Of a stretch of 64,000 bases of DNA, positions 11,226 through 24,120 are shown piece after piece. The number at the start of each line of letters is the position of its first letter. Within the stretch, counting starts at the first letter, position 1. The notes under the pieces were generated by a model that saw only the letters and a program-made list of their open reading frames with translations, was not told the origin of the DNA and made no database searches. The translations under genes and the position numbers were made by a program. Origin of the DNA: Dryomyza anilis. Its lineage: Eukaryota > Arthropoda > Insecta > Diptera > Dryomyzidae. The DNA lies in contig OX638130.1 of assembly GCA_951804985.1 (NCBI GenBank), positions 120,107,593-120,171,592 of the forward strand. Reading direction: 5' to 3'.

Positions 11226-12508
11226 GCCATAAATCACAAATAAATCAAAAAGTAAAAAAATGTCTACACTAGTGTAGACTTTCAACATATATGCCACATT
11301 TTCTTAAGTAAGCGCACTATCAGTACAATTGCATAGCAAAAACAACGAAAAAAAGACAATCTTTAAAATCATTCCTATTTTTCTAATGGGGCGAGGGCTC
11401 AGAAAACCATATTTTGCATATATTCACTGCTATTAAAGATAGTCTAAAATAGTTGTAATCAAAACTCTACAATTTAGCCTGCCATATCAATAATATTTTA
11501 ATATATAGCATACGCACACACACACACAGACTCTGCAGAATGGAAGTAAATCGTTTTTAATGCAAACCACTTAGAAGACATATCAAATCGGGGTGTAGGG
11601 GGCAAACTATGTGTGCCCATTAGCAGTAGTAGAACTTTCGTCATGTATACTTCAAAAGATGTTATCTTATCGTATGGGTGACATACAACTAGTACTTGTT
11701 GAAATTTTAATTATTCTTACATTTGTTGATTGAGACACGAAATTTTAAATTCTAGGTCAGAGTGATATAAAAAAAAATTCATTACGAAATTATTGTGTCA
11801 AAAATGAAACCGAGCTCATTGTCATCAGCAGCATCGAAAGTGTTTTAATCAGAGTACACTTAGAAAAAAAAAACACATTTTCATGAAAACATAAAATGTT
11901 CGTCTAATTTAAATTGCAAAATAAAAACTTTTAATTTAATGGTAATTTTTTCCGAGTGTAGCAAAAACTAATAGTAAAATATTGCATGAATTTGCTAATT
12001 AAAAAAGAATAGCAATTATTTAAACTAGTCGTCTGTCAGACGCAGTGACGTTGTCACTAATCAACTCATGAATGAATTGTGTTCCTTCTGATGCTGCTAA
12101 TGACGATGATGATGATGATTATCTGTGGGGGGCCATTTTAAATTATGACCGACTTTGTTGTAGATTGTTGGAGGCATGAAAACCATGTCGCCGGTTTCAA
12201 TTCTTTTAATTTATTTTTTAATTAGAAAATCGGCATAATTCAAAAACGAGCTAGGCATCAATTTTAACACTTGCCACACCAACATCAACACTACCGCCAT
12301 TAACAACTACCGCAAAAGTCTACACAACTGAATGGCGACGAATCAAATAGAAGGCGCTCAATTTTGCACAGCTTTTTTACGAAGTAAGTATTAACAGACA
12401 AATTTAAAACTAATATTTTAGACAAGAATTGAAACACAAACGTTGAGATTTCTTTCAATCAAAGCACAAAATACCAATAACCTAAACATTTGATTTATAT
12501 GTTTACTA
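11226..12508. other. Intergenic; microsatellites and a non-repetitive island
   Basis: It contains a (CA)n tract at about 11,514-11,527 and (GAT)n at about 12,105-12,119. From about 12,020 to 12,380 the sequence is less AT-rich and non-repetitive (for example CAGTGACGTTGTCACT near 12,042), as cis-regulatory DNA often is, but I cannot assign a role. No open frame is convincing. Confidence 0.35.
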
Positions 12509-13322
12509 AGGGTATTCATACAAACGCGTAAAACTATTAAATAATGTAAATTTCGTAAAAAGTAGAAATTCAAACAAAAAATGAATTGAATGAGAATATT
12601 TTACATACAACTGCAAAATCAAAAAAGAAATTCATGTCAAAAGCGTAAACTTCGTAAATAGTGGAATATTTTGTATAAAGTAGAAATGTATACAAAATTG
12701 GTTCATATTTTCGAAAAACGTATTATTTTATTCAATCAAAAAACAACAAACCAATTAACAAAAAAATTGATTTATATTTTTTTTTGAGGAGATTCATATG
12801 TATCAACCGTGTATAATTCGTATATAGTAGAAATTTCGTAAATAATAGAAATTTAAACAAAAATTGTATGAGCATATTTTACGTGCTTCTCACGTGTTAT
12901 TGGCAAAAACGTAAAATTCGTAATTAGTTGAAAATTTTGTATAACATTTAACATTTTTATAAATTGATTCAAAACAAACCAATAACTTAAAAATTGTATT
13001 TATACGTTTATTAAGGGGATTCATTTCAATCGGGTAAAACTCGTAAATATTGCCAATTCCTTTATAATTATAAATTTATTCAAAAATGTGTGTAAATATT
13101 GTGTATTGAATATGAGTGGTTTATAATCTAAATTCTTCTTTGTTTTCAATACAACTATTTTTTGTAGTAAAGTGTTATTTTTTTATTAAATCGTTTGGTG
13201 GAACAATTTACCACAAATTATAATGCGTCCAAAAATTTGATAACACGATGACAAACATAAATGCGTTCATAAATTACGCATAAATTTATGTTTTTACGAG
13301 GCCAGATATATGAAGCCTATTA
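12509..13322. repeat. Degenerate repeat with GTAAA/AGTAGAAATT units
   Basis: A unit of roughly 150-190 bp recurs about four times. It contains GGGATTCATATSWAYC or a variant, then AAAACTCGTAAAT, AGTAGAAATTT and GAATATTTTAC. A second, better preserved block is at 24,121-24,552. The block starts GGGTATTCATACAAACGCG and ends with a related inverted segment (TTACGAGGCCAGATATATGA), so it may be a decayed inverted-repeat element. Confidence 0.5.
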
Positions 13323-13341
13323 TTAAAAAAATTAAAAATAT

Positions 13342-13515
13342 TTGTTTGTAAATACTATTTTAAATACTATTTCAAATACTATTTTAAATATTATATTATA
13401 TACTATTTTAAATATCATATTAAACGCTTTTTTAAAAAACTATTTTAAATACTATTTTAAAAACTATTTTAAAAACTATTTTAAAAACTATTTTAAATAC
13501 TATTTTAAAAACCGC
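13342..13515 (+). repeat. Minisatellite, about 15-bp unit
   Basis: The unit ACTATTTTAAAWACT (about 15 bp) repeats about 11 times with substitutions. Because the unit length is a multiple of three, it creates an open frame of Asn, Ile and Leu repeats (13,342-13,539) that I do not consider a gene. Confidence 0.8.
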
Positions 13516-13623
13516 ATTCAGAAAAATGTTTCCTCCTAATAAGGAAAATGAACTTTAAATAGTGTTAAGGAAAAAACATCGTAATTTTTAGGACAATTTA
13601 CTTATTTTAAGGAAATTTTACTA

Positions 13624-14453
13624 CATAGAAAAAATATCATAAATATGATGAATTTATTCATAAATATTATGAATTTTTCACAAACTACCAGATTCATCAT
13701 AAAGATACCACCATTCATTAAATGACATATTGATGAATACATTCATTAATATATCAAATTATTCGTACTATCGAACATCATAGTGAAGAACGAAATATTC
13801 AATACAGTGAATTTGAATCGTCATATTGATGAATTTGTTCATAATATTTATGAAGATAATATTTTTTACGAATTTTGCGAAAAAAAATTATTTGAAAAAA
13901 AGTGTTGTGCAAAAATTTAATTTAAAATATAACAGAAAAAAACTGTTCGAAAAAAATATAAAAAATTATTTGAAAAAAAAAAATCCAGATAATTTATTTT
14001 GAAAAATATTTTTTTTTTAAATATACAATTTTTTCGAAAAATAAATCTTTGAAAAAAAAAAATTCAAACAAAATTTTTTTTTTAATATATTTTTTAAAAA
14101 TATAACTTTTTATTCAAAAATTTGTAATTATAAATAAATAAATTATAAAACATTTTACTAAGTTATGCATGTCTAGCCATTAAATATAAAATCTAGTTTA
14201 ATGAACAGCATTCTTCAATATGAACTAATATATGTTGTATTTTATGTACTTGTTCATAAATATGATGAAACGTACTCTTCACATACAATTCAAAGTATTG
14301 AAAAACACTTTTTAGGCAGTTACCAAGCGTTCATCATATTTATTCACAACGTTGATGTAGTTAGTCATTAATATTATGAATGGTTCTTCAATACAATGAA
14401 TCATGGTTTGAAGAACGGAATTCATCAATATGCTGTACATTTTTTCCTCTGTG
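13624..14453 (-). mobile_element. Inverted-repeat element, ATCATATTGATG family, copy I
   Basis: The segment begins CATAGAAAAAATATCAT and ends in TTTTTTCCTCTGTG, with TA on both sides. Its outer halves contain many short palindromes around CATCATATTGATGA and TTCATAAATATTATGAA. It is largely the reverse complement of 21,891-22,754: both ends match block by block, including the sequence CATGGTTTGAAGAACGGAAT, while the middle is a run of A and T tracts. It encodes no protein, so it is a non-autonomous element of about 830 bp. Confidence 0.75.
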
Positions 14454-14455
14454 TA

Positions 14456-16207
14456 CTATTAAGCAAAAACCTTCTTTAAAACAAGTTAAATTGTTTTCTG
14501 AGTGCGTTTGAATAACAAACCGAAATCGTTTATACATGTTTTCGATATCAATATTTTACTGAGTTTTCAATACTGGTTTAGTAACGATTTTGGTTTGAAA
14601 ATGCACGATTTTAAACGATTATCGGTTACAGTTTCCATTGCTGATTTCAACTAAACCTACTTTATATTTATCGTTATACTAATCCACATTTATTATTTTT
14701 TTTATTTTCAGCTATATCATGTGCCCAGACTTTAGGAGTGCCTTAAAAAAAATCACCACATTTACTAAAACAATTCATTGTGTAGACTTTTATTTTTAAC
14801 AAAACTCTTGTAAAATCATTCAAAGTTGAAACTAATGTAAGCATATCTAAAATTGTATACAATTCTTAAACAGAAACACGCATAATATGTAAAATGAATA
14901 CTACTTATTTCGAAAATCTTAATATTTCACAGAAAGAACAAAATACTAAATTCTACTTAGTATTTCTATATTCTATAAGAAAAAAAAATTAATTGCCAAG
15001 ACAACATAAAATATAATTTAGTACGAATTTCACATATGTACATAAAAAATATTAGCAGAAAGACACTAATACTACACATATGAATAACTAATACTACCAA
15101 CGCACTAACGAACGATTTCATATACCGCTAAAATATGAAAAACAATTGAATTTTTTATTTTTTAAATATAACTATATTTTTATAAAAATATTCAAAAAAA
15201 AAATATTATGCAAATTATTTTACTACGCTAGATCTTTAATTTATATAAAAATAAAAATAAAAAAAAACAAAATAAATTTTATTAAAAATAAATTATATAC
15301 ATATATGATAAGAGTTGTGATCATTGATTAAGCAATTTTTTTTAATTTGTAATTTCTAATTGTAACTTTTAGTATGTAGCCAAGCAAAAACGAAATATAT
15401 GAACAGCATTTTTTGCGAAAATTATTCTATTTTATTTTTCTTCAAATTTTTGCTTCTTTAGTTTTAATTTAGTTTGCATTTAGCTTGTAACTCGTATGAT
15501 TTAGCAAAAATTTAACATTCTAAATATTTGTTTATTTTTTTATTTCATAGCCTAAGCAAAATTATAAAAATAAATAAAAACCATTAAAAAATATATATAT
15601 TTTTTTATATAAAAAAAAACTATACAACATTTTATTTTTGTTTTACTTTTTATTTTCATAAGTAATTAATTAATGGCTTGCATTAAAAAACACATTTTAT
15701 ATATTTTAATTGCTAAGTATTCTTTTGAATTTAATGAAAAAAAAACGCAAAATAAAAGACTCAAAAGCAATATAATTGATGGAATTGTTAAAAATGTAAC
15801 TACAAAATATTGACTACTTTTTTACAATTGTAAGTACGACAACACTGGCATTAATAATGTTGTGTCAAGATCTTGACAATATTTTTACTATATGAATATA
15901 TTATAATATACTGCTGTATTAAGTAATATATTTTATAAAATTTTTGAATACTGCTATTTTGTTATATGAAACAAGTAAAATAAGCATTAAAATAATTCAA
16001 ACTGATTTATAAAGCGCGTGAACATTTTTAATAAAGAATAAAAACAAAAATTCATAAAACTAAGAACTTTTTCTATGATTTATGGAATATCTTAAATTAA
16101 TGTAAATTTTTCTCAGTGTATAGACTCAAAATTGTATGGTATTGATCGATTGAATCGACTTTATGATGAATTTTTCATAGTTCACTAAATGTAAATTTTT
16201 AGGTTTA
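14456..16207. other. Very AT-rich intergenic DNA; nothing recognised
   Basis: The sequence is dominated by A and T runs. The frame at 15,146-15,331 consists of Lys, Ile, Phe and Tyr codons typical of random AT-rich DNA. I see no repeat of clear period, RNA gene or splice structure. Confidence 0.4.
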
Positions 16208-16633
16208 TACCCTAGTAGAAATTTGCCCGATGCGCCATCGGGAAATGATCGGTTGGGTAAGCCCTATTAGAGAAAATATGATCATTGCCTTTGCATGCCC
16301 TTATCATGCTTACCATATCAGGGTTTACATTATCTAAACAGTCAATGTTCCCGATCATAGCTACATTATTTGTTCCTCATAACGAAATTAGTATCAGGCA
16401 ATGATCGAGATTAATGAGAGAAACCCTATTACGCTCGGGCTCAGACAAGGCAATTGTCGGGTAAATATTAAAATGGGGAATTGCCCGATCAGTACATGAT
16501 CATGGCATGAGGTCAATACATGATCAGGACACTGCGTTACAAGGACATTATGGGCCTCGTCATATCCCGATCACCTCAAATAATGACATGATCACTTCAT
16601 GACCATGGCCCTACCAAAATTTCTACTAGGGTA
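16208..16633 (+). mobile_element. TA-flanked MITE, CCCTAGTAGAAATTT family, copy 1
   Basis: Terminal inverted repeats CCCTAGTAGAAATTT and AAATTTCTACTAGGG are bounded by TA on each side, as expected of Tc1/mariner-type insertions. The 422-bp body has no open frame and is rich in TGATCA and ATGATC motifs. It matches copy 2 at 37,912-38,345 closely along its whole length; the clearest difference is a short indel at GGAAATGATCGGTTGGG, where copy 2 has additional bases. Non-autonomous. Confidence 0.85.
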
Positions 16634-16773
16634 GTCCTATTTAGGGGCGAACTGATCAGACGCGTGAATCGAACTTGCTTCGTTGATTCTGTCAATAAAT
16701 ATATTGATAATTTCTTATTCTTGAAATGTACTAAAATTACTAATGGACAAATCCTACCTAGAAGTAAATTATA

Positions 16774-17666
16774 TAGGGGGAAAGGTCCGTAGGTTGGGCC
16801 ACCGCTATTTTTTTGTTTTTTACACTGGCGATCTTAAAGTTTTAATGGTACATCTCAAGTAACATTGCACTTTAACTTTTATCGAAACTTTGAAGTGAAA
16901 TGGACTGTTGCTTATAACTCATCCAGATTAATACTAAAATGTACTCAAAAAAGGTTTTTTGTTGACTTTTTGAAGTGTTGATTAGGTGGTCAGTTTTCAT
17001 TATAAAATCAAAGTTAAATGCATTAAAATGTCGTTCATGAATAACTTTTTATAATGTAAACAAGTTTTCTATCAAAATTTGATGCAGAAAAAATATGTTC
17101 AATTTTTCTCAAAATTTGATAAAAACGTAGGTTGGGTCACAAGATATATAGGTTGGGCCACCAATTTTCTCATTACTAGAAGCACTCACAAATATTTTCC
17201 TAGCATATAATTGTTTAAATGCAAGACTCATAGTGACTTTTCTTTAATATAGAGTGTCAAATCGAAACAGTTTTAGTTAATTTTGAATGATTTTTCAATT
17301 TAGGGTTTTCGGTACACATTTACGTATAAAATATCAAATTGAATAATTATCACTAGTTCATGATTTTGCAAGTTCTATTAAATGAAAAAATTATACAGAT
17401 TGGATGAAAAACGATAATATAATTAAAATAATTCATTTTCTGTCATTTTTGAAAGGTTTTTAACGATTTTACGTGGTGTCCCGCCCAACCTACGGAAAGT
17501 AGGCTGAATTTTTTTTAATTTTTATGTAACCATAAAAGTTTCTTCTATAAAAGATAGTCCATTAAATGCACTTTAAATTGGTATATATTATTCCACTAAC
17601 TTGTTTGCACACAAAATGTTATAGACAAAATACAAAACTATGTCCAACCTACGGAGCTTTCCCCTA
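16774..17666. mobile_element. TA-flanked inverted-repeat element, GGTTGGG family
   Basis: The body 16,776-17,664 starts GGGGGAAAGGTCCGTAGG and its end is the reverse complement of GGGGAAAGCTCCGTAGG, with TA on both sides. The GTAGGTTGGG core also recurs internally, at about 17,128 and, inverted, at about 17,482. The interior is AT-rich without a transposase frame; the frame at 17,566-17,808 merely runs through the right end. Superfamily assignment (Tc1/mariner-like) is inferred only from the TA flanks. Confidence 0.75.
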
Positions 17667-18574
17667 CTATATCCAATTGGATCATCCAATGGGATCATAT
17701 AGACCAATATATATGAGAAGTGGAAATTTCGTTAAAACCATTCTCATGAACTCATATAATAGGGATCTGAAATATACAAAAGACGTCACAAATCTCCATG
17801 TAACGTAGTTTCATTATAGGGCATTTTTCAAGGGCCAGGATTATCCCGGTCGGACAGGTTATCATTGCCTTGCGTTGCACTGTTAGGACCCGAGCAGGAA
17901 AAGTATTTTCTTTATCAAAACCCGACAAATAATGTTTTTAACTAAACTTAAACGTATTACAAGAACTAGAAATAAGCCAAACCCATCTTTTAAGAATATT
18001 TTAAACAAATATCATTTTAAATAATATTAAATATTCAAATACAAAAAAGTAATATATTAATATAACTCATATTTAAGTAAAAACTGTACATATGATGGTA
18101 AGTTAATTTCGATAATTTTACGTTTGAACAAAAATAAATTTTGGGTTTTACTGAATAGATTCCTGAATAAATTCCGGAATAATTGACTGTGTTAATAATA
18201 TAAAACCTTCTATTGTGAGAAAAATAAAGACATATTAAGGCAATTTCGATAATTTCGCGATGTTGTATAAATAAAAATTTTACTAGGGATTCGGCCAAAA
18301 AAAAAATGCTGATGTACCAGGGACAACTCTAACGAACGATCATATTGTAGATCTGATAGATTGATGCAAATATGAAGAAGCCGCTGATTGTATGATTCGG
18401 AGTGCATATTAAGGAAGTGACAAAAAACATATTTTAAAGAAATTGTCGAACATCGAAGTACTATTTTGTGCCCCGCCCCGGCTTTGTCCGACGGGGGCTC
18501 GGACAGTTTCCGAAAAATGTTCGCGTCTGGTATATCGATCGTTGAAATTTAAAATCATTTAAATAAAAATACCA
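17667..18574. other. Intergenic; no gene recognised
   Basis: Two short GC-rich islands share a GTCCGAC or GTCGGAC motif, at about 17,845-17,860 and 18,470-18,510, and may be remnants of one element. The minus-strand frames at 18,035-18,407 overlap in two phases and have no recognisable domain. Confidence 0.35.
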
Positions 18575-19509
18575 AAAAATTCAATTTTTCACTAAAAATT
18601 TTAATTTTTAGTTAAAATTGAAATTTTCACTAAAAAATTAAAATTTTACTACAAATTAAATTTTTTACAAAAAATTAAATTTTTCGCTAAAAATTCAATT
18701 TTCACTAAACATTCAAATTTTCAGAAATAATTAAATTTTTCACTAAAAATTCAATTTTCAATAAAAGTTCAAATTTTCACTTAAAATTTAATTTTTCACT
18801 AAAATACAAATTTTCGCTAAAAATTCAGATTTTTACCGAAAAAATTAAAATTTCGCTAAAACTCAAATTTTCACTAAAAATTCAATTTATCACTAAAAAA
18901 AAATCATTTTTTCACTATAAATTCAATTTTTCACTAAAAATTCAAATTTTCAATAAAAATTCAATTTTTCACTAAAAATTAAATTTTTCGCTAAAAATTC
19001 AATTTTTCACTAAAAATTCAATTTTTCGCTAAAAATTCAATTTTTCACTAGAAATTCAATTTTTCGCTAAAAATTCAATTTTTCACTAAAAATTCAATTT
19101 TAATAAAAATTTAGTTTTTCACTAAATACTCTATTTTTCTCTAAAATTCAATTTTTCACTAAAAATTCAATTTTTAATAAAAATTTAGTTTTTCACTAAA
19201 TACTCTATTTTTCTCTAAAATTCAAATTTTTATCAAAAAAAATAAATTTTCGCTAAAAATTCAAATTTTCACTAAAAATTAAAATGTTCACTAAAAATTA
19301 AATTTTCAACAAATATTTAATTTATCACTAATACTCTCTTATTCACTAAAATTCAAATTTTTAACGAAAAAATTAAATTTTCGCTAAAAATTCAAAATTT
19401 CAATAAAAATTCAAATATACAATCAAAATTCAAATTTTCAATATAAATTGAAATTTTCAATAAAAATTTAATTTTTCTCAAATCACTAAAAATTCAATTT
19501 TTCACTAAA
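18575..19509 (+). repeat. 19-bp minisatellite array A
   Basis: The unit CACTAAAAATTCAATTTTT repeats about 45-50 times with frequent variants (TTCGCTAAAAATTC, TTCAATAAAAATTC). The unit is the exact reverse complement, apart from rotation, of the unit in the array at 47,742-49,275, so the same satellite lies here in opposite orientation. It is more diverged than that array and has a few indels. No coding function is expected. Confidence 0.9.
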
Positions 19510-19804
19510 CCTGGTAGACCTGGAGGAAAGAACTTAGTAATTAGATAGTCTCTATACCTATGCTGTTGGGTTTTGAAAATGGGCGTGATCAGCGTGACCT
19601 CTGAACCACTTTAAACAGTAACTGTGTTTAATTTTCTTTTCTTCAGACACTATTACAATTTTTGAAGTTATCATTACACCTACCATTAAAATGTACTTAG
19701 TTCAAAATTTGTCCTGTGATCTTCCGTTCTGGTTGCTGTATCATTTTGGAAACCACAAAAATCACTGATTCATTTCATCGATTTGACTATATTCTTTTTA
19801 GATA

Positions 19805-20048
19805 ATAATAATAGTTTGACGCTGCAGAGGGAACTTAGGCCGAGCTCTCTCACCATTTTGAGCTGTGCGTGTTATATTTGTACTCAAAGTGGTGGGAACT
19901 ACAGTTTATAGCCGAATTCGAACGGCGGATGAGAACTTTTCATAGTCAATGTTTCTATGAAAAGATGTTGTTAGCCCCAGTCCAGACTTGAACCGGGAAC
20001 CTTTCGGCTCGCCGTCCAACGCACTAACCACTGAGCTACCGCTGCTAC
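19805..20048 (-). mobile_element. tRNA-derived SINE, copy A (internally deleted)
   Basis: On the minus strand it starts GTAGCAGCGGTAGC, has an A box TAGCTCAGTGG and a B box GGTTCAAGTCT, and ends in an (ATT)n tail (seen here as AATAATAAT). It is flanked by a 13-bp duplication with one mismatch, TTCTTTTYAGATA (19,792-19,804 and 20,049-20,061), direct evidence of insertion. Relative to copy C it lacks about 48 bp; the breakpoints fall on two ATGTTT repeats. The tRNA-like part cannot close an acceptor stem, so it is not a tRNA gene. Confidence 0.85.
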
Positions 20049-20061
20049 TTCTTTTCAGATA

Positions 20062-21650
20062 TACAATTTTTAAATTTGCTGCTCACAATTCTTACTGTGC
20101 ATATATGAAACATAGCAAAAAAAAAATATTTATATTATTTTTTACTTACTAAAACCAATGGCATAACCTTAAGACAAACAGACATTATCCGATTATATAT
20201 CAAAATAACAAAAAAAAATGAACTATCAACAGAACGCGATGAAAAATACACTACAACAAGTCGAAAATTGATATCTCGAAAGTCGTATCTTATTTGGTGT
20301 GCGTCTCGAGGCAAAATTTAATTTGTTTTTGTAGTTATTATTTTTTTATTATTTTCGTCATCATATTTTACGTACATTACCTTATAATTGTTTATAACTT
20401 GGTAGAGCTCAGATTTAAGAGCGCGCGCGCGCCTGAAGTTCGAAACTCGTCTTCAGTTTTCAGATTTTTTTTCTTTCATTTGTTTGTTTCACAAAACAAA
20501 TAAATGAAATTTTGAAAAATATAATAAAAATGAAGTAAGACTTCTTGGTATAAAAGGTGCTGGTGCTGCGCAATACGAGGAAATTTTTCTATAAGGTAAA
20601 GTCTAGTGAACTTTTGACTGGGTTGGGTTGGGTCTACTTCAATTACAGCGACGACTTGCTACACGTTTAAAGTTTCATTGTTTGTTGTATTTAGTACTGA
20701 TTATTGTTAATGTTGTTGTTATAGGTTGCCCAGATAATAACGCATGCGCAGCGTTACATAATATACATTTTGTTGATAAGAAATCTAATATTTCATTATT
20801 TGCATTTTAAACATATATATTGTATATATATTTTTTGTTATCTAATGATTTATGTTGTTGAAAATGTTGCAAGCACTTAAAAATGTGGTACACTGATAAA
20901 AAATGTATGGTTACTAATTGAATTTATGCACACAGCTTGAAATGATCATTAAATAATATAAAAAAATTCATCGATTTCAAAGAAGACCCTCACAGTTGGA
21001 GGTTTCTGTCCATCATTTCGAACAGCTTCCCACGTTCAAGGAATGGGGCATGCGAAAAATTTCAACATTTTTATACGAGAAATAAATGTAGTTTTATTGC
21101 TTTTCTTTATGCTTGTTTGCGCACTATATAAGTTGCTTGTTTAACGTGCTGTTATATTTAATTTATTTCCAATTTTACGCTTGATTTGCGTCAAGTTTTC
21201 ATTTTAAACGGTTTTGCCTAAATTAGAGCTAATTATGTACCGAAAACTACATCAAATTGCAAATAACTCTGCGCAGAAATCACTTTATTTGCTGACTGAA
21301 TCATTCGTAGATGTCATATAATATTTTAAAACATAAATTTCGACACCATAAGGTGTTAGTTAGATGTGTGATTTCTATAACATGAGTTACTAAGACATGC
21401 AATTTCCATATCAATTTACGGAGAATATGATGCGTGACAATTACAGTGGAAAGATTTTTAGTTTCGTAAGAAATATTCTACTATATTCGAAATCTTGATA
21501 AGTAGAGATTATAAAAAACAGATAACATAAGATTATTAAGATAAAAAGACGCTGCATCTGTTTTTAACTCATAAATGCTGTGACAATTTGAGCTCTGATA
21601 TAAGTGTTTTCGGAAAACAGACATTTTTTAACATTCTTTTATTTAACATA
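20062..21650. other. Intergenic; no gene recognised
   Basis: It holds a short (GC)n tract at about 20,420-20,432 and otherwise AT-rich unique sequence. Frames at 20,294-20,503 and 20,628-20,810 are short and without similarity to anything I know. The last 45 bases before 21,651 recur after 22,755. Confidence 0.35.
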
Positions 21651-22754
21651 CACCGATAAAAAATGTACATCATATTGATGAATTTCGTACTTCAAACCAT
21701 GTCTCATTGTACTGAAGAACCACTCATAATATTAATGACTAACGACATCAATGTTATGAATGCTATCATAAATATGATGAACGCTTCGTAACTGTCGAAA
21801 AAGTTTTCTTCAATATGACGTACTGTATGTGAAGACTACGTTTCATCATATTAATGAACAAGAACATAAAATACAATATATTTTACTTCACACACAGAAA
21901 AAAAATGTACATCATATTGATGCATTCCGTTCTTCAAACCATGATTCATTGTATTGAAGAACCATTCATAATATTAATGACTAACGTCATCAATGTTATC
22001 AACGGGATCATAAATATGATGAATGCTTGGTAACTGTCGAAAAAGTGTTCTTCAATATGATCTACTGTATGTGAAGAATACGTTTCATCATATTAATGAA
22101 CCAAAATATAAAATACAACATATATGTTCATCATATTGAAGAATGCTGTTTATTAAACCAAATTTCAATCAAAATATTTATTTTTCGTTCATTTTTTGCC
22201 GTACTTCTCAGTTCTCAAGTAGTTCTTGTATGTTATTTCTTCCATAATGCTTGCTCGACATGCACAAATTAGTAAATATTTTGTAATATATTTATTTATA
22301 ATTACAACTTTTTATTAATAAAAAGTTATATTTATAATAAACATATTCCAAAAAAAAAAAAAATTGTTTTTCAAAATATTTTTATTTCGAAATTTTGTTT
22401 TTTGATTTTTTTTTCAAATTTTTTTTTTCCAAAAAAATTTTTTTTTTGAAATTTTTTTCTGTTATTTTGTAAATAGAATTGAAAAAAAACAATTATTTTC
22501 AAAAAAATATTTTTTTTTTTTTGAAAAATTCGTAAAAAATTTTATATTCATAAATATTATGAACAAATTCATCATAATTTCGTTCTTCACTATGATGTTC
22601 GATGGTATGAATAAGTTCGTATATATAATGAATGCATTCATCAATATATCATTTAATGAACGTTGGTAACAATATGAAGAATCTGGTAGTTGGTGAAAAA
22701 ATTCATAAAATTTATGAATAAATTCATCATATTGATGATTTTTTTTTTCTGTGA
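21651..22754 (+). mobile_element. Inverted-repeat element, ATCATATTGATG family, copy II
   Basis: The complete element is about 21,891-22,754: left end CACACAGAAAAAAAATGTAC, right end TTTTTTTTTTCTGTG. It matches the reverse complement of copy I at 13,624-14,453. An extra copy of the left-end half lies directly in front (21,651-21,890), so this end is present twice in tandem. The centre (22,330-22,520) is A and T homopolymer runs. The minus-strand frame at 22,462-22,785 is an artefact of those runs. Non-autonomous. Confidence 0.75.
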
Positions 22755-24120
22755 ACTCTTTTCGGAAAACAAACATTTTTCCCATTCTTTCATAGTAATA
22801 TCATTTAAAAAAATTAAAAATACATTTTTATAACACTTGAATTCTTTACGTTTTTAAAGACTACCATCTAGTCATAATAGTTTTGCAGTAATTCCCATAT
22901 TTACCCCAATAAATATGCGAATTAATTTCCAGCTGACAACAAATGACGCATGAAGCTTAGATTGAATTGGATACATTTTTAATCTGCATTAAACTCACAT
23001 AAAACCAGCGTCACTAAATGGGGCTCCAGATAGTTGTTACTCAACATGATTCATTAGTGAAATTCTTTACACTTTATTGAAATACGGAAATACTGAGAGC
23101 GGTCATAAAATAAATACACATAAAAACGTGCCTGAAATCACGGTTTTTATTTTTAGTTTTTTGTCAATTGGTCAATTTTTGTACCTGATTTCGTCAGCTG
23201 CTCAATAAAGTATTTTTGATGAGTTGGGAAAAATTTGCGGTTTATTATTGTTGACTCGGAACTTAATTAATGACCGTTCTGCTACGCTGACTGCGCTTAC
23301 TGGCGGCATACATCATAATATTCGAGGTACTTAAAAATAGCTAGTGAACTCGGAAGAGTCATAATATGGTCCAAATACTGTACGAAATGAGTTGAATATG
23401 TGTTAATTTGTTGCGTGCTGCGTGCGGCTGATTAATGTGCGATCTTGTATATGATGGGAAATCAAAAAGGGACTAGGGTTAGTAATTAAGTTGAATACAA
23501 TTCATACCATTTATCAAAGCACATGCATAGCATATTTCTATTTTATTACACTATGTCATATGTTGTGTGCAGTAATATTAAGGTGCCATTTCCAAGACAC
23601 ACCTTGTTTTCATATCTTATGCATAGTTATATCCATAAGTAGAAATTTATTTCCAAGTCCATAATTTATGATAAGTTTGTACGTACTGATTCTGATTAAC
23701 ATAACAAAATGCATTCAAGATTATTTTTATTATTATTATATGAAATAAATGTGTGCCCTAAATAAATACACGTGCGCTCAAATGTGTGTTCAAACAAGTT
23801 AAAGAAACGTATATGGACAGACAACTAGACAGACAGATAGACAGACAAACAGTCACAGAGATAGACAGCAAGAAACATATGCCCATGCACTTAAATGCAA
23901 TGAAATAGTAATTTGTAATTCAAAATACAGACAAGCAACGCGTACGCGATCGTACACTGAAAATGCAATGTTCATATTTTTTTTTTTGTTTTTTGTTGTA
24001 AACGATTATAACAAAATTTGACATAGTTGTATAAATAAATGAGGTCAAAAGATAAATATCAATGTCGTTTGTGTTATTTTTAAGTTGTATGTGATATTTT
24101 TCAGACGTTAAGTTTTAAAT
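22755..24120. other. Intergenic; non-repetitive with a GACA-rich tract
   Basis: No gene is recognised. A CAGACA/TAGACAGACA-rich stretch lies at about 23,815-23,870. The section 23,200-23,480 is unique and somewhat less AT-rich. Nothing else stands out. Confidence 0.35.

Noticed and set aside
13342..13539. 65-codon frame of Asn/Ile/Leu repeats
   Set aside because: Translation of a 15-bp minisatellite.
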